Positions 11,030-23,868 of a stretch of DNA of 64,000 nt are shown in pieces. A program made the translations under genes and the position numbers. The first letter of the stretch is position 1. Each line of letters opens with the position of its first letter. The stretch is from Hofstenia miamia (taxonomy: Eukaryota; Xenacoelomorpha; Acoela), in the NCBI GenBank assembly GCA_004352715.1, contig SCFE01000082.1, positions 1,208,945 through 1,272,944 on the forward strand, in the 5' to 3' direction. A model generated the notes under the pieces. It made no database searches and had not been told where the DNA came from. It was given only the letters and a program-made list of their open reading frames with translations.

Positions 11030-11355
11030 TTAACCCTAAAAAACTTAGTTGCTCTATCAATAGAACACAGGGTAGTTGGCGATGTGTTATTGATGGCGTG
11101 GACTTTAGACCGCTTTATTATCTGAAAAATAGGTATGGGAATAATTTGAAAGTTCTTGCAAAATCCGATTTTCTATTGAAAAAATGTTAATATTTTTATG
11201 TACTTTTAACACAAAAATAGTTTTTATGACAAATTTTCACCATAACAGGGAAGCATGCTTATCCACAGATGTTTCGTTGTAGATTTGCCAGAAATTGTGG
11301 AATGTGAACAAAACGTTTTGTGACCTTAAATGCAAAATTGGTTGTTTGGGGTTAA
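11030..11355 (+). mobile_element. Family B TTAA-flanked MITE, complete copy
   Basis: TTAA at 11030-11033 and 11352-11355 enclose 318 bp. The right end, reverse-complemented, reads TTAACCCCAAACAACC. The left end of the second copy (30117) reads TTAACCCTAAACAACC, so the terminal inverted repeat is CCC(T/C)AAACAACC. The interior is shared with the second copy: ccgctttattatctga, aggtatgggaataatttga, gttcttgcaaaatc and gaatgtgaac blocks. The TTAA duplication indicates a piggyBac-type non-autonomous element. Confidence 0.7.
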
Positions 11356-14300
11356 GTAAGAAATATTTGTTGAGTATCATAATAAAAAAATATTTTATTT
11401 TGGTCGGGAAATCGCCGGTAAAACTTTACCGTTTCTTGGAAATAGCTAAGCGCATATGTAGACCGGTGGACACCGATCCCTGTCAATACTCGGCCCCATT
11501 CCTCTCATTAGGTAAGGTTTACACTCCAAATATAGGTTTTATGCGTTATTATGAAAAGTGTAAATTCATTTTAGAATGCTTAAAACCTACGGTATAATGA
11601 TTTTTTTCACACCTTTTTTAATGCCTTGGCAACAGTGCAATGAGGAATTTTTTGTCTGATTAATGTGCTCTCTAGAAATGGAAATAGAAGGACAATACTT
11701 TTTCCTTCTGCTAGACAGTTTGGCGGTAGATTTATTTTGGCATACATTGTTTTCCTCTACCAATATAACTTTTAAATATTAATTAATTCCCTAAACTCTT
11801 TCATTGAAAACTTTCGTAATATTATAAATATATTATTACAAAGAACAATGCAAACATTTCCACTTGAATTACAATCATGCACTTTTGTATTGTTTGCTTT
11901 TACTAAATTTTTAACTGCAATTTTCTCTATTACATTTCTATATTCTCTCCTTTAGAGCTGGAAATCATAAGACAGGCTGTGTTTACGGTCGGTATTCGTT
12001 GTGTTTCAGAATTTTCAGGTATTCGTTACTTACATAACAATAGTAAGTTCTCCGTTTTGATAGGCAACAGGTGCGCAGTCAGGGGTCACCAGGCTATGTC
12101 GGAGCGTCTTCCAATGCAAATGTCTCATTTGGATATGGAAAATTTCATGAATTAGGAGTCACTTCCTCCCTCCCTCTCAATTCAAAATCTTGACTAGGGC
12201 CCTACTGTTTTGTATTTTTCGAGCAATCGTGTGTGCAGTCAACATGTAGCTCGAATCTTGATTTATCCGTGAATTCTTAAATGCATTTAGCCTTCTAGCA
12301 TGTCGAATTTTTCAAATGAGGTTTTTCTTGTTTGCAATTCTCCCAGGCAAATGTAATTTATATTCAATATTCTACCCATGGTGTACCTTTGCACCAGCTT
12401 CCAATTCCACAATTGGTTGTTCTATTAAGTAAAAGTAATGCTGGGGCCTTTTGAGGAAACCATGCCAAAGTGTTTTTGACTTAAAATTCGCTTGAGGAGA
12501 GCGGGTAGTCTCTTTTTATGTTCACATATGCAGCTTCTGAAGCTTTTAATAAGTCGAGGTAATGTTCTTTCTCTGACAATTTAACAATTTTGCTCCATAA
12601 TTCAACTTACTTGATGCTTTTATATAATAAGCCTATTTTCACTTTAAGAATAAGTTTGTGAAATTGAAATATAGTAGTTTTGAGTTTCTGCCATTGTTAT
12701 CCCATACTTTTTGAGAAATATAACATAGCATTAGACTTGTTATATTCTATTTGAAATTTGTTCTTTGTATACTTAAATGAATATTTGATGATTACTGAAA
12801 TTATTATTGGTGGGAGCTGTGCCCCCGAATTCATTGAATATTTTTTAGAAATGGTCGAATAGCCTTAGGCAGGCATCTTCAAAGAACATGACATGAGTGT
12901 TCGCAGCATTTTTGTTGGAGTAATGATGATACATGTGTACAGAACTAAAGTATTTCTCTACATGTCTATTGCAGGATGATTAATTTGTTTATCAATCAAA
13001 CTTTGTCGCAGTTGCAACAGTTTTTTCACGTATAGCCTTTTTAGAGGTTCCTTTAATAGATCACCAATGCGGGAGGCGCCTTTTTTAAGCATTTATTCAT
13101 TTGCACTGAAAATGCGTATTTTGTTTTAAAATCATTTAATAACGAACTAGGGCGTAAATTAGATTTGAGAACAGCTTCTGGTTATTCAATTTATTTACAG
13201 AATGTGTTCCACTGGCATAATTATAATAAAATTGTCACACCTCTATTAAATAGATGGTTGGAAATAAATTTCGTTTTAAATTATATCAATTTGTATCAAT
13301 ATATCTGTCAAGGCGAAATAATTTTCACGTCAATTTAATTCTCACCATCCAGCGCTCTTCCATTGATTTTCTACCACATGTTTTCTTTTTTACTCTGATG
13401 AATTTGTAATGGGATTCAATAACCAATGATTCCTATTCACTCAACTTTCCCTCTGAATTTTATTTAGTTGTTTAAGTTGATGCAGTTTTATCAATTCGAC
13501 TTTATAATCACTAAGGGGGTTGGGATTTAATTTAGTAAGGTATTTGTATCAATATAGCTTTCATAGAGCAGAGTTAGAATCCATATTACACAAGCTCAGC
13601 CCAACCACAGCCTATGCTAAGGACATTCATTGTGTAACCTTACTGGTTTTTATCATATGCTGTTGAATTTATGCCCAAACACAGACAGGCTGTGTATAAT
13701 AGTGATAACTACATTATATCAGTTTCATACAAAAGTATTAATTGTTCCTTTCCTTACATTGTTATTAGGGATTTCTTCTCCTCATGTGAATGATCTACTT
13801 CTATATACCAACTCCGCTCATAAAGTTTTTATTAACATTAGAATAGCTCTTACGTCTTGAACATGATGTGAATGAAGGGAATTCATGTAAGAATGTTCAT
13901 CAATGGTGAAGTTCTTTTGTTGGTTATTGAGCTTTCACCACCAGCTCCTTTATACTGTAATGCTCAATAGTAGTAGACAAATTAAAGAAATCCCAACGAA
14001 ATTTTTATGTCTTTGGCTAAAATTTTGTCGTTTATCAGATGTTATTGTTTAAAGAATAGAAAGTGAGTAGGCCTTGTAAAAGCATACGATCAACTTCTGT
14101 TTTGAAAGCACTTCAAATAAACGTCAACCCCTGTCCACTTGAAAAGAAATTCCCAACGATTTAATACACTTTCAAGTCAATTTCAGCCATTTTAATGAAA
14201 TATCTCAAGCTTTAAATGTGGTTGACTTTATTATTTCTTTGCACGTCTTCTGAATTGACCACAGATACATGGAATGGGTCGAACCTGGTAATGGGGCAAA

Positions 14301-14880
14301 AACGTAAACCACATGTAGCTCTAGGTTCTCAGAATTAACACATTTTCTATTTCTCCATAATTATTTAAAAATGTTTGAATCCATAGATAACTCATGCATA
14401 TTTTTTAAGCTAAAATTTTATTTAAACTGTATTTTTCAATTTGAATCCACAATACTATAAAAAATATAATATTTAGTGAACAACGCCTCTACCAGAATTG
14501 AATTAATTTGTGTCATTAATGTTGTTTTGATGTTATCTCTGACAAACTATTGCGGCTTTGATTTTTGGCCCTATCTAGTCCTCTCAAACTCTCTTTTACA
14601 AAATCCAAAAGGTTGCAGCTCTGCCTTATTTGCCAGCTGAAAAATGCGAGATTTAAATAGCCAGTGATAAAATGTACTGAAATATTTAAGTTTAGCTACA
14701 TGTTTTCCCGGTTTATGCAAGTCTGAACTCAGACTCGAATATTTCTTCAGATTCACTAAATTATTGAAGCTCGAATTTGGGATTCGAGCACGTATCCTGA
14801 AAACAACACTGAATTATTTTGTCAGGATAGGAATTTGCGACTTTTGTTATAAATCATTGTTTTAATTAACAATTTCTGTT
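11356..14880. other. Non-coding stretch, no gene recognised
   Basis: Several 60- to 76-codon frames appear but none has a recognisable motif. A short GC-richer patch at 12060-12210 has CAGT-like ends, but no target duplication could be found. Confidence 0.4.
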
Positions 14881-15340
14881 TTGTTAAAAGCGCGCACAAG
14901 AGAGTGTTATTGAAAACATTTATACAGCAGCGCCATTGAGTGGAAGATTGTTTTCGGTGATGGGTGGTTCTCGAAACGCGAGCATTGAAACCCTTTATCC
15001 ACCCCTCTTCTGACACAATAGACAGTGGAGGCTAATGAGAGCTCTCTTGTCATATTCCGTCCTACCGGGCTGGATTTGAGAAGTAATTGGTACGCGTGCT
15101 GCCTTTTCCGCAGTGACCAACTGTCCCCGGAGACAAGCACCTCGCTTATTTACCAATATTAATGAGAAATATTAATATTCCCCAATTTATTATCAACTAT
15201 AAACCATTCAAGTACCGCACAGTGCAACATGCATTATGTATACAGGCGTCAGTTAATTAACTCATTTATCACTGACCTTTCATTTCGCATCTTTAATTTG
15301 ATTCATTACGAAATTGTTTTTACAGTTGCTGTGATTCATT
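14881..15340. promoter_or_regulatory. Candidate conserved non-coding block
   Basis: A long stretch of balanced composition with CpGs in an AT-rich neighbourhood, followed by ATTA-rich sequence (aatattaatattcccc, cagttaattaactc). At 14929-14943 AGCGCCATTGAGTGG matches 12 of 15 bases of the vertebrate CTCF half-consensus AGCGCCCTCTAGTGG. Overlapping frames on the minus strand (64 and 77 codons) show no domain, so regulatory DNA is preferred over coding. Confidence 0.2.
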
Positions 15341-15820
15341 GGATTTTAATTTCAAAAGATGTGCAAACAACACATTGATAATATGTGGAAATTTGAGTTA
15401 AGCTACGAAATAATTACATTATATAGGGGTGACAAACTTTTCGACGGTTGGGGTTTGAAATGTGAAGGTTTTAGGTTTTAACAAATTTGAAAACCCAGCT
15501 CGAACGCTGAAAGCGTTTTTTATAATAATCTTTTTTCTGTTTATCTGTTTTTCATTTCTTTCTAAGTTGGTTTTTAGTAAATATTTTCAAATTTGTGCTA
15601 AATAATTTATAACTCATTTGTATTGTAGGGCGATTTTTTATTAACCTTAATTCTATTTTGAAATAGCAAACCACATTTTTAACATTTTGTTGTAGCCTGG
15701 TAAAAATATTGAAGGACTTTTACCGTGGCGTAAGGATGTGGGGCATGGTGGAATTTCTCCCGTCGGGTTTTCAAAATTGATTTTGATTGGTTGAGTCAAA
15801 AAAATTTCGGCAATATATTA
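15341..15820. other. Non-coding stretch, nothing recognised
   Basis: No open frame or repeat end supported. Confidence 0.4.
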
Positions 15821-15914
15821 AAAAGTGAGGAAAATGAGGAAGCAATTCTCTATCTTGTGGTGTTTCAGATTTTAAATATCTTCATTAGTTCGTGAGTTAT
15901 AAGTGTTTTGGGAA
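15821..15914 (+). repeat. Dispersed repeat family A, copy 2
   Basis: Same ordered blocks as the 7562 copy: caattctctatct, tggtgtttcagatttta, atatcttcattagtt and gtgagttataag. Confidence 0.6.
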
Positions 15915-17726
15915 CCCATCACATATTTGAAAAATTCCTAGTGGAATTAGGGTTAGGCTAAGTTTAAGTCCAAAAAATTGATCTAATGAATTGATTTGAA
16001 AAGGTGAAAAATTACTTCAAAATCATCATTTTATTACAGAATTTTTATAAAAAGGTTGTTCACATAGCAAATCATGTAAGGGTCTATGTTTTCATTCAGA
16101 AACTTTCGGTCATCGACGAGAAGTATGTTTAGTTTTCAAAAAGATCGTTCCCCGTCTCCACTTGAAGACTGAACCCATTGCAAGTAAAATGGCGACAGGT
16201 TTCTGTTTTCCTGGGACTTGAATCATATTGACAGCATTTATTGACTTTCTTTCAACCTAATGATGAATTTTATTCAAAATTTGCTTTCATTGATGGACCA
16301 ACCGTACCTAAAAATGGTCTGAAAGACCCGTATTGACTTCATTGACTTTAAAGTCGCCCTATCACATTTGCCGTTCTGATATATGCAAACATGATTCTTC
16401 TCAATATATTTTGAACTAGAGACCTTTATTGTATAGCTCGTGTTTGAAATGATGGACAGCACTGGTTCACGTGCCTTCTATAGAAGAGTGAGGTTAATAA
16501 ATGTTTCATTTCACAGACATGTGCATGTGTAGATGCGTCATTCAAGTGCACAATCGCGCGCATTGTTTTATTTACAAATGAACTCTTTGGTATTATGGAA
16601 AATTAATAAAACTTTTTCTTATTTTTGTTACTGACAAATTGAATTAATAAATAATTCACTTTCTTTTATCACCTGTCAATGTTTTGCACCAAATATAATT
16701 AAATTACAACAAAGCCTATTTGTAAATATTCTCCATTTTAAAAACCAATTCCTTTTTCACAATGCGCGCTTTTCTTCGCCATTTATGAGGGTTTGCTCTC
16801 TTTTGAAAAAATGCGCTTTGAAAGGACGTGCATTAATTTTCGCTCGTTTTAACATTGAACAATTCTTTTGATTAAAATCAATTTAACGTGAGAGTGCCTC
16901 TGCATTTCTTTACACATTTCGTTTAAGTGTTCTTTTAAATTCTTTATTTAAGCGTTTTTTTAGTTCGAATTGTTGCGTCAAAGAATGAGTTTTTTAGTAT
17001 AATTATTGTCTACTTCAAGCGTCTTCTTTAAAAACCTTTCATCGGTTAAGGGTCGCGCCAAATCGTGGTCAGTAACTTCCACAGACTAAGTAATCATTTT
17101 CGTGCCTTAAGATCTTCTCCTCATCCGAGGTTCAATAAGCTTTGGAGAATAGTTTTTTAGAAAAAATAAAAAACATTTTTTTAAAAAAAAACTTATGGAG
17201 TAATTCCAGATAATGAAGCTTGAATCCAGAAAAAACACTGAAAATAATCCTGAAATAAGTAATTTTTTTAACAACTTCTCTAATATTTTTTGAAAAACCA
17301 TCTAAAAAAGAACAAATGTTTTAACCACATGTTTTAAGCATGGTTTTTTCAAAATGTTTTTTTAGACAACCCTGATTTCAGTACTTCCTGACTTGCCACC
17401 TGATTTGTCTTATACTAATACCACCAATTGCTTTGAAACTATTCCAGACAAACAATTGCTATTGGTACCACATTGAAATTTAAAGTAATCTATCTAATGT
17501 CTGTATGAGGCTATAATCTGCTTTCAATGTAGTACAGATTCATTTCAAACAATTTTCTAATTTACTGATGATGGATAAGAATGATTTAAACTAAGTTCCG
17601 CATTCTCTTCACCGTCGGTATCAACACTTATTCACACTCAAATATGCATCTCGAAGAAGAAGACTCGTGCGATCATAGATCAACTTCTTGGATTTGTGTG
17701 TACCAATTAGAAACTGATTTTTGCTT
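15915..17726. other. Non-coding stretch with possible conserved blocks
   Basis: 16480-17060 has unusual density of short CpG-bearing words (gcacaatcgcgcgcattg, aatgcgcgctt, gggtcgcgcc) between AT-rich runs, a look shared with the block at 18830-19150. No gene is supported. Confidence 0.35.
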
Positions 17727-18078
17727 ATCTTTCAAAATTTGTTTGAATTCTTAGAACAGTGATTAGCCTTTATGTAAAAAAATATGTAGCTCTATAAACA
17801 TTTTCCAATGCAATGTAACTTAGTCTGCATTTTTCTTCATCATTTGACTGAGAACTTCATCCATTAGGCAAGAAATTCTTCAAAAGAAGTGTATCTTTAA
17901 AAATTTGTTTGAATTCTTAGAACAGTGATTAGCCTTTATGTAAAAAAATATGTAGCTCTATAAACATTTTCCAATGCAATGTAACTTAGTCTGCATTTTT
18001 CTTCATCATTTGACGGAGAACTTCATCCATTAGGCAAGAAATTCTTCAAAAGTAGTGTATCTTTAAAAATTTGTTGGA
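17727..18078 (+). repeat. 166-bp tandem duplication, two full units plus a start
   Basis: Unit 1 is 17727-17892 and unit 2 is 17893-18058. They differ at only three positions that I could see (tttc/ttta, gactgag/gacggag, aagaagt/aagtagt). A third partial unit begins at 18059 and loses similarity after about 20 bases. This is either a recent duplication or an assembly duplication. Confidence 0.9.
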
Positions 18079-19394
18079 AAGTTTTTCATGACTCAGGAAT
18101 TAAGTTTTGAGAGGCCCTTTTCAGTCATGATAACCCTGATCTGCAGGTTGTTAGTATGTCACTCTGCAAAGATATTTCTTATTGTTAAAAGTGACGTTTT
18201 TATTGGTGATTAAACTAGTTTCTTGAATGAATTTTCAAATTTTCAACTTTCAATTGCAGTTATTGTAACTTTTATATTTTACTGCGCTTACATGTCACTG
18301 TGAACTTTAATTTTGGCGAAGAATTTTTTTTAATTTTGTTATTGTCAGGCGTGTATTCGGTTATGCATACTCCCTCGGTGCATAATCCAACCATAGACAC
18401 ATTTTTAGGTTCTTGAGTGAAATTCCTTCCTCTTCACTACAATTTTGTTGAAGTTAGACGTAAAAATGGAAGATTTGAAGAGGTATTGACTTTATTGTTT
18501 ATATAGTTCAGTATACGCATATGATAGAATTTCGGTAGATTGACGTCAACTCTCAGAAAATTATATAAAAAATAATTTTTTTAACTCCACAGTCGTCATC
18601 TTAATAGCAAGTAGCTATTTCAGTTGGGAGCATTAATTGAAAATGTAAGTAGTCGACGTTTAGCTGCATTAGCATTGGAGAGTTAATATTCCTGTAGGAT
18701 AATGACACCCAGCAAGTGTTTAGCTGGCTAACCGTCCAGAATGGTTTGCAGAATTTTATAAATTTAACCTAAAATTCAATAAATTATAAAGCACTATTCG
18801 AGGCATTTCGCATAGAAAAGCACTTTAACTGAACCGTGTTTGTTTATCTTTGTCTATTCAACGCATTGGCGTGCTAGACTTCTCGGCGCCTCTTCCATTA
18901 TTCCACGATTTTTGCTCCATTTTTTAATGTGTATCGCTTGTTCCCAGAAAAATAATTAATAATTTCATTTGTTGTGCGAAACTATCGCGTTTCCCCTCCA
19001 TTCTTTCACATTTGTTCGCTTAATTATTTGTTAATTTACCTAATCTCCAGGAATTGTATGCTACGAGCTTTTAGCGTATTCAATGCCTGCTGCGGTTTAC
19101 ATGCCTTTTGTAAAATTCCTCTACTAATTGGTAATAACTAAATTGATTCCTTCATACACCAGCCTTTGGAGACTTTTATTCGTGGTTTAGCTTAGTGTGG
19201 GTTTTTTCTTCTTTAGTTCTCAACACAAATCCTCTTCTCGTTTTTTTATTTTTTGGTTGCTATTTTAATTAATGGCATTGTAGACACAAACGTAAAATTT
19301 ATACTTTCCTAAATAACTGTACACGTTGCCTGGTGTTTTTATAGACTTAATTTCAAATTTCAATACCCACATCACAAATTTACTGCTCACAACT

Positions 19395-19398
<4 letters not shown>
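18079..19398. other. Non-coding stretch; CRE palindrome and a possible conserved block
   Basis: TGACGTCA, a perfect cAMP-response-element core, lies at 18541-18548. 18830-19150 is a balanced-composition block with TAATTAATAATT-type homeodomain cores. No coding frame is supported. Confidence 0.3.

Positions 19399-19434
<36 letters not shown>
19399..19434. repeat. (TA)n microsatellite
   Basis: Uninterrupted alternating A and T. Confidence 0.95.
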
Positions 19435-19436
<2 letters not shown>

Positions 19437-20970
19437 AATAAATCGAAACTTAATTTTATGATCCTGTCATTTTTCGAAAATTTGTTAATAAGAAATATGT
19501 TCCCACATGAATTGAACTAGTTATTGCCACGTTGATAAACTTTTTTCACTTACTTAAGGAGCGCATGGATTCATAGAATAATGAATTAGGAATTTCGTGA
19601 TAAATATGTTTTTCCAATTACCTTGCTTTTCCTCTATTTTGTAAAAAATTCAATGATTTTATTCTGTTTCGTTCACAAAAATCCATATATGTACATTTTA
19701 TTTCTTTGACCGTTTTAGATCGCTCTCTTTGTTAATGCTGGTTGAGTGGTCATTTCCAGATTTTTCATCTTCACATGGATTTGATTATGGGCCTCATTAG
19801 GAGTGTGAATCGTGAATCTAAAGTCTGCCAAATTTACTCTGATTCTGGAGAAATTGGTGAATTTATTGACTTAATTAAAAGTTTATTTGAGAGAAGTAAA
19901 CTCTCCTCTTTTTGCATTGTAGTTTTATCCATATTGCCCATGAGTATAGGCTTTGCCCTTGCTAAGCTACTAAGCTCTAGAAAGTTCCCAAAACGCGAAT
20001 ATTTCCACTTAGCTTTGGGAATTTATACATGTACTTAGGATGAAATACACAAATGTAGCAACTACTTCATGTTTTAAAATGTCCGACATTTTCGGCTTTT
20101 TATGTATTTCAAGGGGAAATTCCTAGAAAGCGTGTTCTATTGTGAAAATATTTTCGAGGTCACCATGCAAAATTGAAGTTGTTTGTGAACTCTAGTTAGC
20201 GATTGTTCGATTAACGCGTTTAAAGTGGCTTTCGCCTGCATTAAATAAGAATTGATTTTCTATCGAAGAACATCTGCAGTTGACGCTAAAATTCATAGTT
20301 TTAGTGACAGCTACTTGTCTGTTCTCCTACTCTTATTCAGTTGCTAACCGTTTTTCTGCGCAATCACTGCTTTTTATTTGTTCAGCCGCAATCAACGATT
20401 TTCTCACCTACACATAATTCCTGGTATTTATGGAGCTAGTGACCCGCTTTAAAACCAATTCCTCACAATCAAGTTCTATATGCATTTAAGGACGTATAAT
20501 ATTAAATCTTGTCAAAATCATTATAAAAATCACATTCATTTACCAATGTAACTGTTACCGTAAACCTAGGACCATATCAATGATTACTAAGAATTCACTA
20601 ATGTACACAACAAATATCATTTCCACCTTTCAACTGATTAATTTTGTTCTTAAAACAATTTGTGAATATGCTGGATAGTACAATTTGTAAGTATATTATG
20701 CTATTTGAGGTGTTTTCAAGTTTTGATCTATTGTTTTTATATAAGAAATTGAGTTGAAATTTTGCTCATTTTACCGATTTTTACTATTGATCAATTTTCT
20801 AACTCGCAACTGTAGTTTGATTGCAATCAGCAGGCCGTGGCATATGTGAAGGTTGAAGTTGAAATATTTCAATTTCAAAATTTTGGGTTTTCCAAGTTTG
20901 TTGGCTATTTGAAGTAAGCAATTAAGCTCCGATGGCGATAGGGGTTGAGTTTTAATGTCGTTCAGACTTC
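19435..20970. other. Non-coding stretch, no gene recognised
   Basis: A 98-codon plus frame at 19742-20038 is open without a recognisable domain, acceptor or donor. It is left uncalled. Confidence 0.4.
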
Positions 20971-21105
20971 TATCAGCTGATAAATGATCAGTTAGCAGCA
21001 ATCCGTTCGCTTTACCAAAAAATCGGCTGGCTTGTTCACATTATTTCTTTTTATCAGCTGATAAAAAGCAGATGGACATCTGTCAAATTGTCAGTTGATA
21101 AAAAT
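20971..21105. promoter_or_regulatory. GATA/E-box palindrome cluster
   Basis: CTTTTTATCAGCTGATAAAAAG at 21047-21068 is a perfect palindrome in which two GATA-type cores (TTATC / GATAA) overlap one E-box (CAGCTG). TATCAGCTGATA recurs at 20971-20982, and a variant TCAGTTGATAAAAA follows near 21091. Further E-boxes CAGATG (21069-21074) and CATCTG (21077-21082) lie between. The arrangement fits a bHLH/GATA binding cluster, but it could equally be the palindromic end of an unrecognised repeat. Confidence 0.3.
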
Positions 21106-23554
21106 CGATAGTTTTACTAACTTTTTTGGCTCACAATGTGATGGTGTAGACAGTGCTCCAAATGTCGAATTGAGTTTTTGGACCTCGACTTGAATTTCGA
21201 GTACTCGCAGGTCTCTAATTCAAGGATGTTCACCAATAGATTTATCCACTCGTACTTCATGATTTCCAAATTTGGAAGTGTGTTTTGATAGCAGTTTTTG
21301 AAAAATTTGAAGCAAGAGGTTAACAAAACTTTCGTGGTTAATCTAAATTTAGCAATTTAATTTCAATGGCTTTATGTCAACTAATAATCGTTTATGCAAA
21401 TAGATTGGCCTCACTTAGCCTATAAACATGATTTGACTACTATTATTTGTATGCAATTCGCTTTTTGAAATTGGTCATTTTTGATCCAAGGCCAAGTTAG
21501 AGGAGTTTGATTAATGTTTGAGCAACAGTAAAAACAGGGTCTTTACTTCTAAAATAATTGCTTTATGTATACAAAAGTTTCAACAACAGAAAATATAAAT
21601 TTCTAAACAGTGTTTATTCATATATTCTCATTTGCTGAATAAGTCATTAAAATTACCTGTTGTGGCTAACATGATTTAATCCTTCGAACACACTACCTAA
21701 ACGCCAGCACAAAGAAATTTATAGTACGGACCAAATATGACTCAGTGGTTAATTTAAGGTTAAAGCATGTCTAAGTAGTTTTTAATAAGGAACAGCTCTG
21801 AACAAACTCAACACACATTAGCCGTTGTCAACGAAATGGACAGAGTTCCTAAAACTATGCTCTCTGAAAGCAATCATATCACAAAAATTTATTTGCAAAT
21901 ACCCGAAAATTTAAAAAACATGTCAGCAATATTTTGTAATACGTATGAATATTCCGTTCATATTTCAATAGAAATACTGCAATGCTTTGTAAAATGTGTT
22001 TTGATTGCTGTAACGGAGAATGGCATGGGGAAACCGTTATGACATAATAATATATCAATTATGTAGCGTTTTATTGACCTAAAATTTATTTTTAGCTTTA
22101 ATAAATTGACCTAATCATTGTTATGAATTGACCTAAAATTAAAGTGAATGTACTTGAACAATTGTCTAAATGCAATAGAACAATGATTTCATTGGTTTTG
22201 AAATTATAAATGTCTTTGCGAAATTCTATTTTACATTTTAGAGGTAAATTGCGCAGAAAGTTATTTAATTAGCTAACTACGTCTCATTGACATCAATTGT
22301 TTTCCTTAAACATTTCTATTTTGCGTGTGAAAGTAATTATTGCATTAATTAAAATATATTACAATCAGGTTTTCTTCATGTTACAAGAAGAAGGATACTA
22401 TTTTTAATATATTATAAATATATTTCGACAATGCTTATAAAATAAAATATTTTGTAGAACGTTTTAGTATTGCCTTCAACATTGTTAACGATGTCATTTA
22501 GCTAATCTTGCTGAGTTTATTGACTGCAACCCGATTTTTTCTCAACAATTGTTGTTGTGCGAGTCCACCATCTATTATCTATTACAATAAGTTTCCATCG
22601 TGACTAGCGGGGAAATGAAATTATGTAAATAAGTTCCTATTACCAGGATTTTCAATCATTTGGTCGACTTTCTTGCACTTTTTCTGGTAGTTACGCATTT
22701 TTTATATAGTCCGGAGAGATCATTTCGAATGTATTTATTTATTTTCGAGCAATCATTTGGTTTCTCTAAATCATGACAAACATGAGTTATTTTTCGTACG
22801 CTACCATCAATAGCAATATTACCAGGTATTTAAGGTGCAGAATGATGCGTGTATTCGTTATGTTAGGTTTAGTTATGACTACAAGATCACTATATAAACA
22901 TAATGTGAACATCACAATTTTTAAAATAGTATATTATAGGTGTAGAATTCGCCTTTCTACTTGTAAATTGCGTCAAAGCTATTTGCAAAACTTTGCTTTA
23001 AAGTCCTAGTTTTATCTAATCTCTTATTTTAGGACTATTGGAATCAAGATATTATTATTTGAAATCCAATCAATATGAATTAATTAGAATTTAAGGCAAC
23101 CATCTTCCAACTGTAAATCTTGCGTCATAGTTGGATTACTTTACAGCAAGCAGCATTAATTCAAGGCAATGATGTTGAGTGATAGATAGTAGTGATGACA
23201 TTTTAAAGTATAAATCCACCTATCATCGAATGTTTTATCGTTCATAATGCTCCACCCATCGACATAAATTATTTTAACCAGCCATTATTAGTCAATAAAA
23301 TAATTACGAAACAGCATCTATGCAATGTGCAATTCCCATTGGTTACCAATTTCCAAAATCACTCTAATATTAGAATATTAACCATTGAGCGACATACACA
23401 CCGATGCCCCTACATACCACACACAATCAAAATCATTTGTATTATTTTATCCTCGGCTCTTGCAGGCAATGAGGTCGGACAAAGTTGTATAAACATCGAT
23501 TTCTTAACCTTAAACAGCCTGGCATTCTTTATATAGTCAAACCGTTTCTCCACT
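21106..23554. other. Non-coding stretch, no gene recognised
   Basis: Contains a short local direct repeat (attgacctaaaat, around 22070-22140). No coding frame with support. Confidence 0.4.
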
Positions 23555-23612
23555 TTTACTAATGAAAGAAGAGGTTGTCATCTATCAGCTGGTGTTTTAG
23601 ATTTTAGATATC
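23555..23612 (+). repeat. Dispersed repeat family A, copy 3, interrupted
   Basis: The copy runs through the gtgttttagattttagatatct block and stops exactly where a TTAA-starting element begins at 23613, suggesting insertion into the repeat. Confidence 0.45.
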
Positions 23613-23868
23613 TTAACACCTTCCCTACCAAGACGTATATCTACTTCCTATATTTTGTCACTCAACGACTAAAGACGTATATATACGTCGTTGCATAAAA
23701 AGAATTATCAAGAGCCCGGTTGTTTGCGATGTTTTGAATAAATCATCCGCGGTTGTTGAGAAAGGTCTGGCACTATATTATAAAGACTGCTGACAATCTC
23801 ATTAAATATTCAAAATGGCTGCCGGTTGGAGGGGGTGCGGGACCCTGGTAGGGATATAAGCATATTAA
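23613..23868. mobile_element. TTAA-bounded MITE with internal palindrome (piggyBac type)
   Basis: TTAA at 23613-23616 is followed by caccttccctaccaagacg. Near the other side, ggaccctggtagggata reads in reverse as tatccctaccagggtcc, followed by TTAA at 23865-23868. The shared inverted core is ccctacca. gacgtatatatacgtc at 23674-23689 is a perfect 16-bp palindrome close to the left end, a layout seen in piggyBac-type MITEs. The distances from TTAA to the core differ between the ends, so the right boundary is uncertain. Confidence 0.45.

Noticed and set aside
12076-12203. Possible hAT MITE with CAGTcAGGG / CAGTAGGG ends
   Set aside because: The ends are only loosely similar and the 8-bp flanks (caggtgcg, ttttgtat) do not match.
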